Shown here: positions 1 to 6,857 of the stretch, piece by piece
How positions within the stretch are numbered: the stretch's first letter is position 1
Layout of the letters: the number at the start of each line of letters is the position of its first letter
Source of the DNA: Chitinivibrionia bacterium
GTDB taxonomy: Bacteria; Krumholzibacteriota; Krumholzibacteriia; WVZY01
Length of the DNA: 8,340 bases
Reading direction: 5' to 3'
Assembly: GCA_016208665.1 (NCBI GenBank)
Contig: JACQXT010000090.1
Span: 1,533 to 9,872 of the forward strand
The notes under the pieces: model-generated
What the model was told of the DNA's origin: nothing
What the model saw: the letters and a program-made list of their open reading frames with translations, nothing else
Databases searched by the model: none
Program-made: the position numbers and the translations under genes

Positions 1-5
1 GGCTC

Positions 6-860
6 TCAGGCCGAATAATCGTAGAAACCCTTCCCCGTCTTTCTGCCCAGCCGGCCGCTCGCAACCATCTTCTTCAGCAGCGGACACGGCCGGTATTTGG
101 AATCGCCGAGATCCTTGTGCAGCACTTCCATGATGTCGAGGCACACGTCCAAACCGATCAGATCGGCGAGCGTGAGCGGCCCCATGGGGTGCGCCATTCC
201 CAGCTTCATGACCTCGTCGATGGATTCCTTTGTCGCGACGCCTTCCATGAGGCAGAATACCGCCTCGTTTATCATCGGCATCAGGATCCTGTTCGACACG
301 AATCCGGGATAATCGTTCACCTCGACGGGAATCTTATCCAGCTTTTTGCACGCGGCAATGGTTGCCGCGGCCGTCGCATCGTCCGTTTCCAATCCTCTGA
401 TGACTTCGACAAGCTTCATCATCGGAACGGGATTCATGAAATGCATGCCGATAAAGCGCTGCGGCCGCTTCACCAGAGAGGCAAGCGCCGTTATCGAGAT
501 CGACGACGTATTGGAGGCGCAAATCGTCCCTTCGTCGACCGCCCCATCGATCCGCTTCCACAGATCGCGCTTCACCTGGAGATTCTCGAATACCGCTTCG
601 ATGACGATCTCCGCTCCCGCGGCGTCCTCCGCCTTGGTGCTCGTCCGTATGCGTCCGAGGATCGCATCCACGTCCGCGGCGGCGATCTTCTCCTTCTTGA
701 CCAGCCGGTCGAGGCTCTTTCTGATCGTATCGACGCCGCGCTTCACATACTCGTCCTTGACGTCGATCATGGTGACGTCGATACCGGAATGCGCGCACAC
801 CTGGGTGATGCCGTTGCCCATGGTGCCGGCGCCGACAACCGCAATCTTTTTCACGTCCAT
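6..860 (-). CDS. hbd: 3-hydroxybutyryl-CoA dehydrogenase (NAD(P)-dependent, short-chain 3-hydroxyacyl-CoA dehydrogenase family)
   Basis: Complete protein of 284 residues, the usual length for the single-function bacterial enzyme. It oxidises 3-hydroxybutyryl-CoA to acetoacetyl-CoA, or reduces in the other direction, in the cytoplasm. The Rossmann nucleotide-binding motif GAGTMGNG is at residues 10-17. The active-site set of the family is complete: Ser119 in NTSS, His140 in HFMNPVP, Glu152 and Asn190. The spacing (21, 12 and 50 residues relative to the histidine) equals Ser137/His158/Glu170/Asn208 of the human enzyme. The dimerising C-terminal domain begins near residue 184 (DYPGFVSNR). The ATG at 860 is chosen because GGAGG (866-870) sits 5 nt before it and the Rossmann strand starts right after. 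The frame stays open further upstream to 1013, but that extension resembles nothing. It is the last gene of the operon visible here; TGA is at 8-6 and downstream sequence is missing. The family assignment is very secure; the C4 preference is inferred from the neighbours. Confidence 0.95.
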   Translation of the reverse strand: MDVKKIAVVGAGTMGNGITQVCAHSGIDVTMIDVKDEYVKRGVDTIRKSLDRLVKKEKIAAADVDAILGRIRTSTKAEDAAGAEIVIEAVFENLQVKRDLWKRIDGAVDEGTICASNTSSISITALASLVKRPQRFIGMHFMNPVPMMKLVEVIRGLETDDATAAATIAACKKLDKIPVEVNDYPGFVSNRILMPMINEAVFCLMEGVATKESIDEVMKLGMAHPMGPLTLADLIGLDVCLDIMEVLHKDLGDSKYRPCPLLKKMVASGRLGRKTGKGFYDYSA

Positions 861-890
861 AGTAACCTCCCTGGATACTCCATCATGTCG

Positions 891-920
891 TTCCCCGTTC
901 GGGGAATTCGGATTGATCCG
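891..920 (-). repeat. Two small hairpins in the thiolase-hbd spacer
   Basis: In the 79-nt gap between the thiolase and hbd there is a 6-bp perfect stem with a 4-nt loop (TTCCCC 891-896, GGGGAA 901-906). Beside it is CGGAT/ATCCG (909-913 and 916-920) around a 2-nt centre. No U-run follows on the transcribed strand, so these do not look like rho-independent terminators. They could be mRNA processing or stability elements; short stems like these can also arise by chance in GC-rich DNA. Confidence 0.4.
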
Positions 921-939
921 ATTCACACTCCTGGCATTC

Positions 940-2121
940 CTAAACCCTCGACACCGCCATGGCGACCGCGTTTCCGCCTCCCAAGCAGAGCGTTGCGAGA
1001 CCCTTCTTCGCATTGCGCTCCTTCATGGCATGAATGAGCGTCTCGAGGATCCGGGCGCCGGAAGCGCCGATGGGATGGCCGAGGGCGACCGCTCCGCCGT
1101 TCACATTGACGCGGTCCGCGGGCAGCTTGAGTTCCCGCATGACCGCGACAGCCTGCGCCGAAAACGCCTCGTTGAGCTCGATGAGATCGAATTGATCGAC
1201 GTTCCCGCCCATGCCCGCCAGGAGATTCTTCACCGCTTCGACCGGAGCCATCATGACCCACTGCGGTTCGAGGCCGCCGGTCGCATACGCATCGATGACG
1301 GCCACTATGGGAAGCCCGAGCTTCGCGGCCCGTTTCTCCGACATGACCAGAACGGCGGCGGCGCCGTCGTTGATCGTCGAGGCGTTGCCCGCCGTGACCG
1401 TCCCGTCCTTCTTGAATGCGGGCTTGAGCTTGGCGAGCGATTCGACCGTGACATCGCCCCGCGGGCCCTCGTCGGCGTCGACGACGACGGGATCGCCCTT
1501 TTTCTGCGGAATCGATACGGGGGCGATTTCGCTCTTGAACGCGCCCCGCTGCATTGCGGCGACGGCTTTTCGTTGGCTGTCGAACGCATGCTGGTCCTGC
1601 TGCTCCCTCGTCACGCTGTATTTCTCGGCGACGAGTTCGCCGGTGATTCCCATATGATAATCGTTGTAATGATCCCAGAGACCGTCATGGATCATCACAT
1701 CGATGAGTTTGTCGTGGCCGAGGCGCTGTCCCGTGCGGGCCCCCAGGAGCATGTAGGGCGCCCTGCTCATGCTTTCCATGCCTCCGGCGAGAATCGTCTC
1801 CGCGTCCCCCGCTTTGATGGCCTGAGCGGCCAGCGCGATCGATTTCAGCCCCGAGCCGCACACCTTGTTGATCGTCATCGCTCCCACCTTCGGAGGGATG
1901 CCGGCGAAGATAGCCGCCTGCCGGGCCGGATTTTGCCCCAAACCGGCCTGGAGCACGTTTCCCATGATCACTTCGTCGATGCCGCCGGGATCGATTCCCG
2001 TCCGCTCGATGACCGCTTTCGAGACCGACGCCGCGAGCTGGGGAGCCGGAACGGATGACAATCCTCCCAGGAATTTTCCAATCGGCGTCCGGAGCGCTTC
2101 GACAATCACTGCCCTTTCCAT
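940..2121 (-). CDS. atoB: Acetyl-CoA acetyltransferase (acetoacetyl-CoA thiolase)
   Basis: Complete thiolase of 393 residues, normal for the tetrameric acetyl-CoA acetyltransferase family. It cleaves acetoacetyl-CoA with CoA to two acetyl-CoA, or condenses them. The nucleophilic cysteine is Cys88 in [10 protein letters not shown], the NEAF motif is at 317-320, the catalytic histidine is His349 in [11 protein letters not shown], and the second catalytic cysteine is Cys379 in CLGGGNA. These match Cys89, Asn316, His348 and Cys378 of the Zoogloea ramigera enzyme closely. The ATG at 2121 has GGAGGAGG just upstream (2127-2134, 5-nt spacer to the nearer GGAGG), and the protein begins with the family's usual [13 protein letters not shown]. 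It lies 48 nt after the acyl-CoA dehydrogenase and 79 nt before hbd, so all three should share one transcript. Role in C4-CoA metabolism is inferred from this context; a broader beta-ketothiolase activity is possible. Confidence 0.95.
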   Translation of the reverse strand: MERAVIVEALRTPIGKFLGGLSSVPAPQLAASVSKAVIERTGIDPGGIDEVIMGNVLQAGLGQNPARQAAIFAGIPPKVGAMTINKVCGSGLKSIALAAQAIKAGDAETILAGGMESMSRAPYMLLGARTGQRLGHDKLIDVMIHDGLWDHYNDYHMGITGELVAEKYSVTREQQDQHAFDSQRKAVAAMQRGAFKSEIAPVSIPQKKGDPVVVDADEGPRGDVTVESLAKLKPAFKKDGTVTAGNASTINDGAAAVLVMSEKRAAKLGLPIVAVIDAYATGGLEPQWVMMAPVEAVKNLLAGMGGNVDQFDLIELNEAFSAQAVAVMRELKLPADRVNVNGGAVALGHPIGASGARILETLIHAMKERNAKKGLATLCLGGGNAVAMAVSRV

Positions 2122-2150
2122 GAAAACCTCCTCCGTGTGAGAGTACCGGC

Positions 2151-2171
2151 GACCGCGATTCGTTCGCGGTC
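2151..2171 (-). repeat. Perfect 8-bp hairpin overlapping the acyl-CoA dehydrogenase stop codon
   Basis: GACCGCGA (2151-2158) pairs perfectly with TCGCGGTC (2164-2171) around a 5-nt loop. The distal arm includes two bases of the acyl-CoA dehydrogenase TGA stop codon. No U-tract follows on the transcribed strand, and a thiolase ribosome binding site starts 17 nt further on. It is more likely a processing, stability or partial attenuation element inside the operon than a full terminator. Confidence 0.5.
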
Positions 2172-3306
2172 ATTCCTTCAGACTATGCCGTGCAATCACG
2201 AGCCGCTGTATCTCGCTCGTTCCCTCCCCGATTTCGCACAATTTCGCGTCGCGGTAAAACCGCTCGACCGGATAATCCGTCGTATATCCGTAGCCTCCGT
2301 GAACTTGAATGGCGTCTCGAGTCACGCCCATGGCCATTTCCGAAGCGAACAGCTTGCACATGGCCGATTCCTTCGTAAACGGCTCGTTCGCGTCCTTCAA
2401 CCGGCTCGCATCGTACACCATGAGGCGGGCCGCATGGATTCCCGTCGCCATATTGGCGATCTTCTCCTGGATGGCCTGGAATTCCGCGATGGGCTTGCCG
2501 AATTGATGGCGTTCTTTCGCGAACCGAACCGATGCATCCATGGCGCCCTGCGCGAGGCCCAGCGCCATGGCGCCGATCGATATTCTCCCGCCGTCCAGGG
2601 TCTTCATGAAGAGCTTGAAACCATCGCCCTCCCTGCCGAGCAGGTTCTTGCGCGGCACCTCGCAATCCTCGAATACGATCTCCGCGGTGCTCGAGCCCCG
2701 CACGCCGAGCTTCTTCTCGAGCGATCCGACCGAAAAACCCGCGAATGTATTTTCGATGATGAATGCGCTGATACCGTGCACGCCTTTGCCGGGGTCCGTC
2801 ACGGCCGTAGCGACCATGCAACGAGCGAAACCGCCGTTCGTGACGTAGATCTTCGTGCCGTTGAGAATATATGTGTCGCCCTTGAGAACGGCGACCGTTT
2901 CCGTTCCCGAGGCATCGCTGCCTGCGTTCGGCTCCGTGAGGCCGAAACACCCGGCCGTTTCTCCTGAGGCGAGCCCCGGGAGATATGCGCGCTTCTGCTC
3001 CTCCGTTCCGGCTACGACGATGGGAGCCGATCCGAGGGAGTTGTGGGCCGCTATGGTAAGACCCGTGGAACCGCACACCCGCGACAGCTCTTCAACAACG
3101 ATCGAATAGCACACCGTATCGGTCCCCGTGCCCCCGTATTCCGCAGGTATGACGAGGCCCGTGAAACCGACGCCGGCCATCTTCCGGAAGAGATCCATCG
3201 AGAATTCCTGCCGCTCGTCCATCTCCTTCGCCAGCGGCTGGACCTCCGATTCGGCGAACCGCCGCGCCATGTCCTGAATCATTCGCTGTTCTTCGGTAAG
3301 AGTCAT
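2170..3306 (-). CDS. Acyl-CoA dehydrogenase, short/branched-chain type (probable butyryl-CoA or isobutyryl-CoA dehydrogenase)
   Basis: Complete FAD-dependent acyl-CoA dehydrogenase of 378 residues, typical of the short-chain group. It introduces the alpha,beta double bond (butyryl-CoA to crotonyl-CoA) and passes electrons to electron-transfer flavoprotein. Three domains are seen in order: N-terminal helices (about 1-115), the beta domain with the flavin signature [10 protein letters not shown] (122-131), and the C-terminal helical domain with QVHGGYGY (334-341). The catalytic base is Glu361 in [10 protein letters not shown], the position used by short- and medium-chain enzymes; the residue before it is Gly rather than the common Tyr, a variant I recall from other family members. 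The ATG at 3306 is preferred over the in-frame ATG at 3339 because GGAGG (3312-3316) lies 5 nt before it and homology starts with LTEEQ. Substrate cannot be read from the sequence; the mutase upstream and C4 enzymes downstream suggest a C4 acyl-CoA. No etfAB genes are in the window. Confidence 0.93.
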   Translation of the reverse strand: MTLTEEQRMIQDMARRFAESEVQPLAKEMDERQEFSMDLFRKMAGVGFTGLVIPAEYGGTGTDTVCYSIVVEELSRVCGSTGLTIAAHNSLGSAPIVVAGTEEQKRAYLPGLASGETAGCFGLTEPNAGSDASGTETVAVLKGDTYILNGTKIYVTNGGFARCMVATAVTDPGKGVHGISAFIIENTFAGFSVGSLEKKLGVRGSSTAEIVFEDCEVPRKNLLGREGDGFKLFMKTLDGGRISIGAMALGLAQGAMDASVRFAKERHQFGKPIAEFQAIQEKIANMATGIHAARLMVYDASRLKDANEPFTKESAMCKLFASEMAMGVTRDAIQVHGGYGYTTDYPVERFYRDAKLCEIGEGTSEIQRLVIARHSLKE

Positions 3307-3330
3307 TGTTTCCTCCGCGTACCGTGAGTT

Positions 3331-3355
3331 CCCCGGCATCCGGTGCCGGCCGGGG
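3331..3355 (-). repeat. GC-rich hairpin in the spacer between B12-binding subunit and acyl-CoA dehydrogenase
   Basis: This is the longest gap inside the operon (107 nt, 3307-3413). It holds CCCCGGC (3331-3337) pairing with GCCGGGG (3349-3355). An alternative fold uses CCGGCA (3333-3338) with TGCCGG (3344-3349). No U-run follows on the transcribed strand. It could separate the mutase half of the transcript from the beta-oxidation half by processing or partial termination, but this is inference only. Confidence 0.45.
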
Positions 3356-3413
3356 GATTCTCAGTGGAGAGCGCGCGCCGCCGGTATTCCCGATCCGCGT
3401 CCCCCGCCCCGGT

Positions 3414-3806
3414 TCATGCAAACAGTCCCCGTATGAATTCCGCGATGGCGGTGGTATCCGTCCCCGGACCGAAAATCTCCTTCACGCCCATCGTCTTGAG
3501 TTGTTTCGCGTCCTTTTCGGGAATGATGCCGCCGCCGATGAGATACACGTCGCCCAGGCCGCTCTGATCCATGAGCTGCTTTACCCGCGGGAAGAGCGTC
3601 ATATGGGCCCCCGAGAGAATGCTGAGGGATACGACGTCGACATCCTCCTGGAGCGCCGCTTCGACGATCATTTCCGGGGTCTGGTGAAGCCCCGTGTAAA
3701 TCACTTCCATTCCCGCGTCGCGCAGCGCGTTCGCAACGACTTTGGCGCCGCGGTCATGGCCGTCGAGGCCCGGCTTTGCTATGAGCACTTTGATCGGTTT
3801 TTTCAT
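3414..3806 (-). CDS. icmB: Cobalamin-binding small subunit of a B12-dependent acyl-CoA mutase (IcmB / McmA2 type)
   Basis: Complete protein of 130 residues forming a single Rossmann-like B12-binding domain, the size of the separate small subunit of split acyl-CoA mutases such as Streptomyces IcmB. The base-off/His-on motif DGHDRG is at residues 15-20, with His17 as the predicted lower axial ligand of cobalt. SILSGAH (62-68) and the GGG loop (91-93) complete the nucleotide-tail pocket. It must pair with the large subunit encoded directly upstream, 43 nt away, to form the active enzyme with adenosylcobalamin. The ATG at 3806 follows AGGAGG (3812-3817) at 5 nt. The small subunit alone does not tell methylmalonyl- from isobutyryl-CoA mutase; the isobutyryl reading comes from the partner's active site. 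Confidence 0.93.
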   Translation of the reverse strand: MKKPIKVLIAKPGLDGHDRGAKVVANALRDAGMEVIYTGLHQTPEMIVEAALQEDVDVVSLSILSGAHMTLFPRVKQLMDQSGLGDVYLIGGGIIPEKDAKQLKTMGVKEIFGPGTDTTAIAEFIRGLFA

Positions 3807-3823
3807 CTATTCCTCCTGAACAG

Positions 3824-3837
3824 GCGATGCACATCGC
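3824..3837 (-). repeat. Short hairpin in the spacer between mutase large and small subunits
   Basis: GCGAT (3824-3828) and ATCGC (3833-3837) can pair around a 4-nt loop in the 43-nt gap. It lies just upstream of the AGGAGG site of the small subunit. A 5-bp stem is weak evidence by itself; it is listed because every other gap in the operon also has one. Confidence 0.3.
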
Positions 3838-3849
3838 GGGAAGCGCCCC

Positions 3850-5514
3850 TTAGAAATACGCCGGCTCCCGGTATTCGCCGAAAACACCTTTGAGCACGCC
3901 GGTAATCTCGCCCAGCGTCGCATATGCCTGCGAACAGTCGAGCAGGTGCGGCATGAGGTTCTCGTTCCCGGCTGCGGCGGCCTCCAATGCGCGGAGCTTC
4001 TCCGCGACCGCGCCGTTGTCTCGTTCCTCACGAAGGCGCCGGAGCGCGGCGACCTGGTCGATTTCCACCTGAGTGTCGATTTCCAGAATCGGTATGTCCA
4101 TCTCCTCGCTTCCCTGCTCGAACGCATTGACGCCGACGACGATCTTTCGCCGCGCCTCGACCGCTTTCTGGTACTCGTAGGCCGCCCTCCCGATCTCCCT
4201 GTGGAAGAAACCGTCCTCGATCGCGCGGATGACTCCGCCGCGTTTGTCGATTTCTTCGAAGTATCGCTCGGCGGCTTTCTCCATTTCCCTCGTCCGGGCT
4301 TCTATGAAATAGCTCCCCGCCAGCGGATCGATGGTATTCACGACCCCCGTCTCGTGGGCGATGATCTGCTGCGTGCGAAGGGCGATTCGAACCGCTTTCT
4401 CGGAGGGAAGCGCGAGGGTTTCATCCATCGAGTTGGTGTGAAGGGATTGCGTTCCTCCCAGGACACCGGCGAGCGCCTGGAACGCGGTCCGCACGATGTT
4501 GTTCTCCGGCTGCTGGGCGGTCAAGGAGCAGCCGGCCGTCTGCGTATGGAAGCGAAGGAGCCACGAGCGTTGGTTCTTCGCCCCGTATGTCTCGCGCATG
4601 CGCCGGGCCCAGATTCGCCGCGCCGCGCGGAACTTGCATATTTCCTCGAAGAAATCGAGGTGGGAGTTGAAGAAAAACGAGAGCCGCGGAGCGAAGTCGT
4701 CGACATCCTGCCCTGCTTCGATGCCGGCTTCGACGTAGGCGAAACCGTCCGCCAGCGTGAACGCGAGTTCCTGCACCGCGGTCGATCCGGCTTCGCGAAT
4801 GTGGTATCCGCTGATGCTGATCGTATTCCACTTCGGAACGTTCTCGGAACAGAACGCCATGACGTCGGTGATGAGCCGCATGGACGGTTCCGGAGGAAAA
4901 ATGAACGATTTCTGGGCGATGTACTCCTTGAGGATGTCGTTCTGCGTCGTCCCGGCGAGATCGCGGAGGGCCACGCCTGAGTTCACGCCGTTTGCGAGAT
5001 ACATCGCAAGAACGATCGCGGCGGGGCCGTTGATCGTCATGGATGTCGTGATGGCGGACAGATCGATTCCGCCGAAGAGAATCTCCATATCCTTCATGGA
5101 ATCGACGGCCACGCCGCACTTGCCGACCTCGCCTTCGGCAAATCGATCGTCGGAGTCCCTCCCGTAGAGCGTCGGCAGGTCGAAGGCGACCGAGAGCCCG
5201 GTCTGCCCGCTCTTGAGAAGAAAATGGTACCGTTCGTTGGTGTCGCGAGGCGAGCCCATGCCCGAAAACATCCGCATGGTCCAGAGTTTGCCCCGGTACA
5301 TATTCGGATGCACGCCGCGCGTAAACGGATAGTCCCCCGGCATCCCCAACTCTTCCATGTAGTCCAGATCTTCGACGTCGTCGGGCGCGTAGAGGACCTC
5401 CACGGGTTCGGACGACACCGTGGTGAAATCGAGATTCAGCGTGGAGCAGCGCTCGAGATCCTTGAGATACGCCCGCTTCCTCTTTTTCAGCTGTTTCATC
5501 CGATCTTCGTCCAT
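3850..5514 (-). CDS. icmA: B12-dependent acyl-CoA mutase large (catalytic) subunit; methylmalonyl-CoA mutase family with isobutyryl-CoA mutase active-site signature
   Basis: Complete large subunit of 554 residues: an (alpha/beta)8 substrate barrel and linker without a B12-binding domain, as in split mutases such as Streptomyces IcmA. The family is plain from TRGVHP (65-70), [12 protein letters not shown] (104-115), [10 protein letters not shown] (191-200), PPEPSMR (207-213), [10 protein letters not shown] (234-243) and [10 protein letters not shown] (353-362). His238 matches catalytic His244 of Propionibacterium shermanii methylmalonyl-CoA mutase. The two substrate-selecting residues are Phe83 and Gln201 where that enzyme has Tyr89 and Arg207. 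The gaps (118 and 37 residues) are identical, so the alignment needs no indel. Phe/Gln is the isobutyryl-CoA mutase pair, so the predicted reaction is isobutyryl-CoA <-> n-butyryl-CoA. The start is uncertain: AAGGAGG (5524-5530) abuts ATG 5523, which overlaps the meaB stop, but is 9 nt from ATG 5514, which I prefer. Automated annotation would probably say methylmalonyl-CoA mutase. Confidence 0.93.
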   Translation of the reverse strand: MDEDRMKQLKKRKRAYLKDLERCSTLNLDFTTVSSEPVEVLYAPDDVEDLDYMEELGMPGDYPFTRGVHPNMYRGKLWTMRMFSGMGSPRDTNERYHFLLKSGQTGLSVAFDLPTLYGRDSDDRFAEGEVGKCGVAVDSMKDMEILFGGIDLSAITTSMTINGPAAIVLAMYLANGVNSGVALRDLAGTTQNDILKEYIAQKSFIFPPEPSMRLITDVMAFCSENVPKWNTISISGYHIREAGSTAVQELAFTLADGFAYVEAGIEAGQDVDDFAPRLSFFFNSHLDFFEEICKFRAARRIWARRMRETYGAKNQRSWLLRFHTQTAGCSLTAQQPENNIVRTAFQALAGVLGGTQSLHTNSMDETLALPSEKAVRIALRTQQIIAHETGVVNTIDPLAGSYFIEARTREMEKAAERYFEEIDKRGGVIRAIEDGFFHREIGRAAYEYQKAVEARRKIVVGVNAFEQGSEEMDIPILEIDTQVEIDQVAALRRLREERDNGAVAEKLRALEAAAAGNENLMPHLLDCSQAYATLGEITGVLKGVFGEYREPAYF

Positions 5515-5519
5515 CGATT

Positions 5520-6479
5520 TCATCCTCCTTGTTTCCCGATCGATAACGCGGCGACGAGCTCCCGCGCCGCCTGATAGGGGGATTTCGCGCCGTTCAGCAC
5601 TTCCGGGAACAGGGCGTCCAACGCCTGCGCGATGCGCCGATCGTTCCAGAACAGATCCTTCAGTTTCTCCTCCGCAACCATGGCGATTCTGTTGCGAAGC
5701 GCTTCGATTCGTTTTTGCTCGATGCCGCCGTTCCGTTCCAGAAACGATTTGTGCCGCCCGATCGCATCCACCAACTCCGGGATGCCGCCGCCTTTGACGG
5801 CGACGGTCGGCACCACGAGGGGGCGCCATCCCTGTGCAGGGCGCCGCAGCTCGAGCATGCTGCGGAGGTCGTCGGCGTATCGGTCTCCGTGCGCTCTGTC
5901 GGCTTTGTTGACGATGAAGACGTCTCCGATCTCCATGAGACCGGATTTCAGGCTCTGGATATCGTCGCCGGCCTCCGGAACGAGCACCACGAGCGTGGTG
6001 TGCACGCTGAAACGGACCTTATACTCCAGTTGGCCGACGCCGATGGTTTCGAGAAAAATGACGTCGCTGCCGAAGGCATCCAGGACGTCGGCGAGCTCGT
6101 TGGCGCACGCGCTCAATCCCGTTTCGCTTCCGCGGCTCGCTACGCTTCGTATGAAGATTCCCGCATCCCCTCTCGCATCGCTCATCCGGATGCGGTCTCC
6201 CAAGAGCGCGCCGCCCGAGAATGGACTCGTCGGATCAACCGCCACCACACCGACTCTCTCGACCTCCCTGCGGTAGCTGCACGAGAGTTTGTTTATCAGG
6301 GAACTCTTTCCGGCTCCCGTCAATCCGGTTACTCCGATGCGGTACGCCCGCCCGACCTTGGGGAAAATAGCATCGAGGACGGCTTCACCCTCCTCCGCTC
6401 CCCGCTCCACGATCGACATGAGTCGCGACGCCGCGAGTGGATCGCCGGAAAAAAATCTTTCCATGTACTGTTCATGCAT
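5520..6479 (-). CDS. meaB: MeaB/ArgK-type GTPase, chaperone of the B12-dependent acyl-CoA mutase
   Basis: Complete G3E-family P-loop GTPase of 319 residues. MeaB proteins use GTP to gate adenosylcobalamin loading and to protect or reactivate acyl-CoA mutases. The P-loop GLTGAGKSS is at 52-60, the family block [19 protein letters not shown] at 81-99, switch II ETIGVGQ at 144-150 and the guanine-specificity motif NKAD at 191-194; the C-terminal helical dimerisation part follows. After switch II the residues are LEYKVRF, more basic than the SE or VELD sequences I recall there. It is the first gene of the operon and its stop lies at the mutase start, so the two products are probably made together. 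The GTPase is a separate protein, not fused as in IcmF. The ATG at 6479 has only a weak GAAGAG site at 8 nt; ATG 6464 (Met6) has none. No alternative GTG or TTG was found in the adjacent upstream codons that I read. Confidence 0.93.
   Translation of the reverse strand: MHEQYMERFFSGDPLAASRLMSIVERGAEEGEAVLDAIFPKVGRAYRIGVTGLTGAGKSSLINKLSCSYRREVERVGVVAVDPTSPFSGGALLGDRIRMSDARGDAGIFIRSVASRGSETGLSACANELADVLDAFGSDVIFLETIGVGQLEYKVRFSVHTTLVVLVPEAGDDIQSLKSGLMEIGDVFIVNKADRAHGDRYADDLRSMLELRRPAQGWRPLVVPTVAVKGGGIPELVDAIGRHKSFLERNGGIEQKRIEALRNRIAMVAEEKLKDLFWNDRRIAQALDALFPEVLNGAKSPYQAARELVAALSIGKQGG
5524..5530 (-). promoter_or_regulatory. Ribosome binding site deciding the mutase large-subunit start
   Basis: AAGGAGG, a near-perfect anti-16S match, lies inside the last codons of meaB. 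It directly touches the ATG at 5523 (spacer 0), which would give the classic 4-nt ATGA overlap with the meaB stop. It is 9 nt from the ATG at 5514. Since a zero spacer is unfavourable, 5514 is the likelier start. Either choice places initiation at the meaB stop, consistent with translational coupling. Confidence 0.7.
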
Positions 6480-6650
6480 AGATACGACTCTTCGAGCATC
6501 GGCGAACCGGGGGTACCCTGCAGCAGGGACGTGCGCGACATCCGGGTTTGGCCGGCAGGTACGGGCTCATGAGGAGCCGTGAGGAGATACCTCAACCACC
6601 CATAGGCACCCGAGACAACCCTATCCACAAGTGAGACAACATGCTGTACC
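6480..6650 (-). promoter_or_regulatory. Long 5' leader of the operon (about 170 nt) with small hairpins
   Basis: Between the predicted transcription start near 6650 and the meaB start there is no convincing gene. The leader contains CCCTG/CAGGG (6516-6520 and 6524-6528, 3-nt loop) and GGCTC/GAGCC (6564-6568 and 6574-6578, 5-nt loop). A frame opens from a GTG at 6628 and runs across the meaB start, but has no recognisable product. The stretch AGCCCG-TACCTGCC (minus strand, about 6554-6568) faintly resembles a B12 box, but the rest of a cobalamin riboswitch is missing. A leader this long suggests some post-transcriptional control; none can be named. Confidence 0.35.
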
Positions 6651-6656
6651 GAACCG

Positions 6657-6686
6657 ACAATACCCCATTTCGAGGCGGTGTGTCAA
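6657..6686 (-). promoter_or_regulatory. Sigma-70-type promoter for the mutase / beta-oxidation operon
   Basis: On the minus strand a perfect -35 box TTGACA (6686-6681) is followed by an 18-nt spacer and TATTGT (6662-6657), which matches four of six positions of TATAAT. A short A-run (6695-6691) lies just upstream of the -35 box, like part of an UP element. The position fits: it is the only good promoter I see in the 378-nt gap before meaB. The predicted start of transcription is near 6650. Confidence 0.55.
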
Positions 6687-6715
6687 CGGCGTTTTTGGCC
6701 TCATGACGACGCAAC

Positions 6716-6744
6716 TCTTATAATAAGAATATGTTATGAATATT
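6716..6744. repeat. AT-rich patch with two inverted repeats
   Basis: This 29-nt patch stands out as nearly all A/T in GC-rich DNA. It contains TCTTA/TAAGA (6716-6720 and 6724-6728) and AATAT/ATATT (6728-6732 and 6740-6744, 7-nt centre). A plus-strand TATAAT (6719-6724) occurs by itself, with only a mediocre TTGGCC 18 nt upstream. It lies 30-60 bp upstream of the predicted -35 box, so a regulator site or a DNA-bending element is possible; no known operator is recognised. Confidence 0.3.
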
Positions 6745-6815
6745 TACCGATGCGGCTCATGAATAAAGCGGCGGTTTGACCGGAGAGATTCCCCGCACGT
6801 AAGCGATGCCGTTGT

Positions 6816-6850
6816 AACACTCCTCCCCGCTGGCACCGGTCAGGAGTGTT
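6816..6850 (-). terminator. 9-bp perfect inverted repeat after the lamin-tail gene; possible transcription-end hairpin
   Basis: AACACTCCT (6816-6824) pairs perfectly with AGGAGTGTT (6842-6850) across a 17-nt GC-rich loop. It begins 7 nt after the stop codon of the lamin-tail gene, where a terminator is expected. Neither strand has the U-run of a classical rho-independent terminator. It may instead be a 3'-end stabilising hairpin or a U-less terminator. Confidence 0.4.
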
Positions 6851-6857
6851 GCTGAAG

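Noticed and set aside
861..1013. Extended N-terminus of hbd starting at 1013
   Set aside because: The extra 51 residues precede the Rossmann motif, look random and overlap the thiolase end. The ATG at 860 has a good GGAGG site and standard length.
346..2058. A 570-codon open frame on the plus strand across hbd and the thiolase
   Set aside because: It lies antisense to two genes with complete catalytic motifs, has no recognisable domain, and long antisense frames are expected in GC-rich coding DNA. The same applies to plus-strand frames at 117-1037, 2137-2967, 3946-4980 and 5715-6572.
5515..5829. N-terminal extension of the mutase large subunit up to 5829
   Set aside because: It would overlap about 300 nt of meaB, is arginine-rich and low in family similarity, and the ribosome binding site at 5524-5530 marks the start region.
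3850..6479. An IcmF-type fusion of GTPase and mutase
   Set aside because: The GTPase has its own stop codon (5522-5520) and the large subunit its own start and stop; the B12 domain is a third gene. These are separate proteins.
6329..6628. 99-codon minus-strand frame from GTG 6628 across the meaB start
   Set aside because: It has no ribosome binding site or domain and overlaps the meaB coding region in another frame. A short leader peptide in its first part cannot be excluded, but there is no positive evidence.
6540..6650. Cobalamin riboswitch in the leader (AGCCCG-TACCTGCC resembles a B12 box; GGTGCC nearby)
   Set aside because: Only about 60 nt separate the two strings, the box has an internal deletion, and the conserved core elements of the cobalamin aptamer are not seen. 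A covariance search would settle it.
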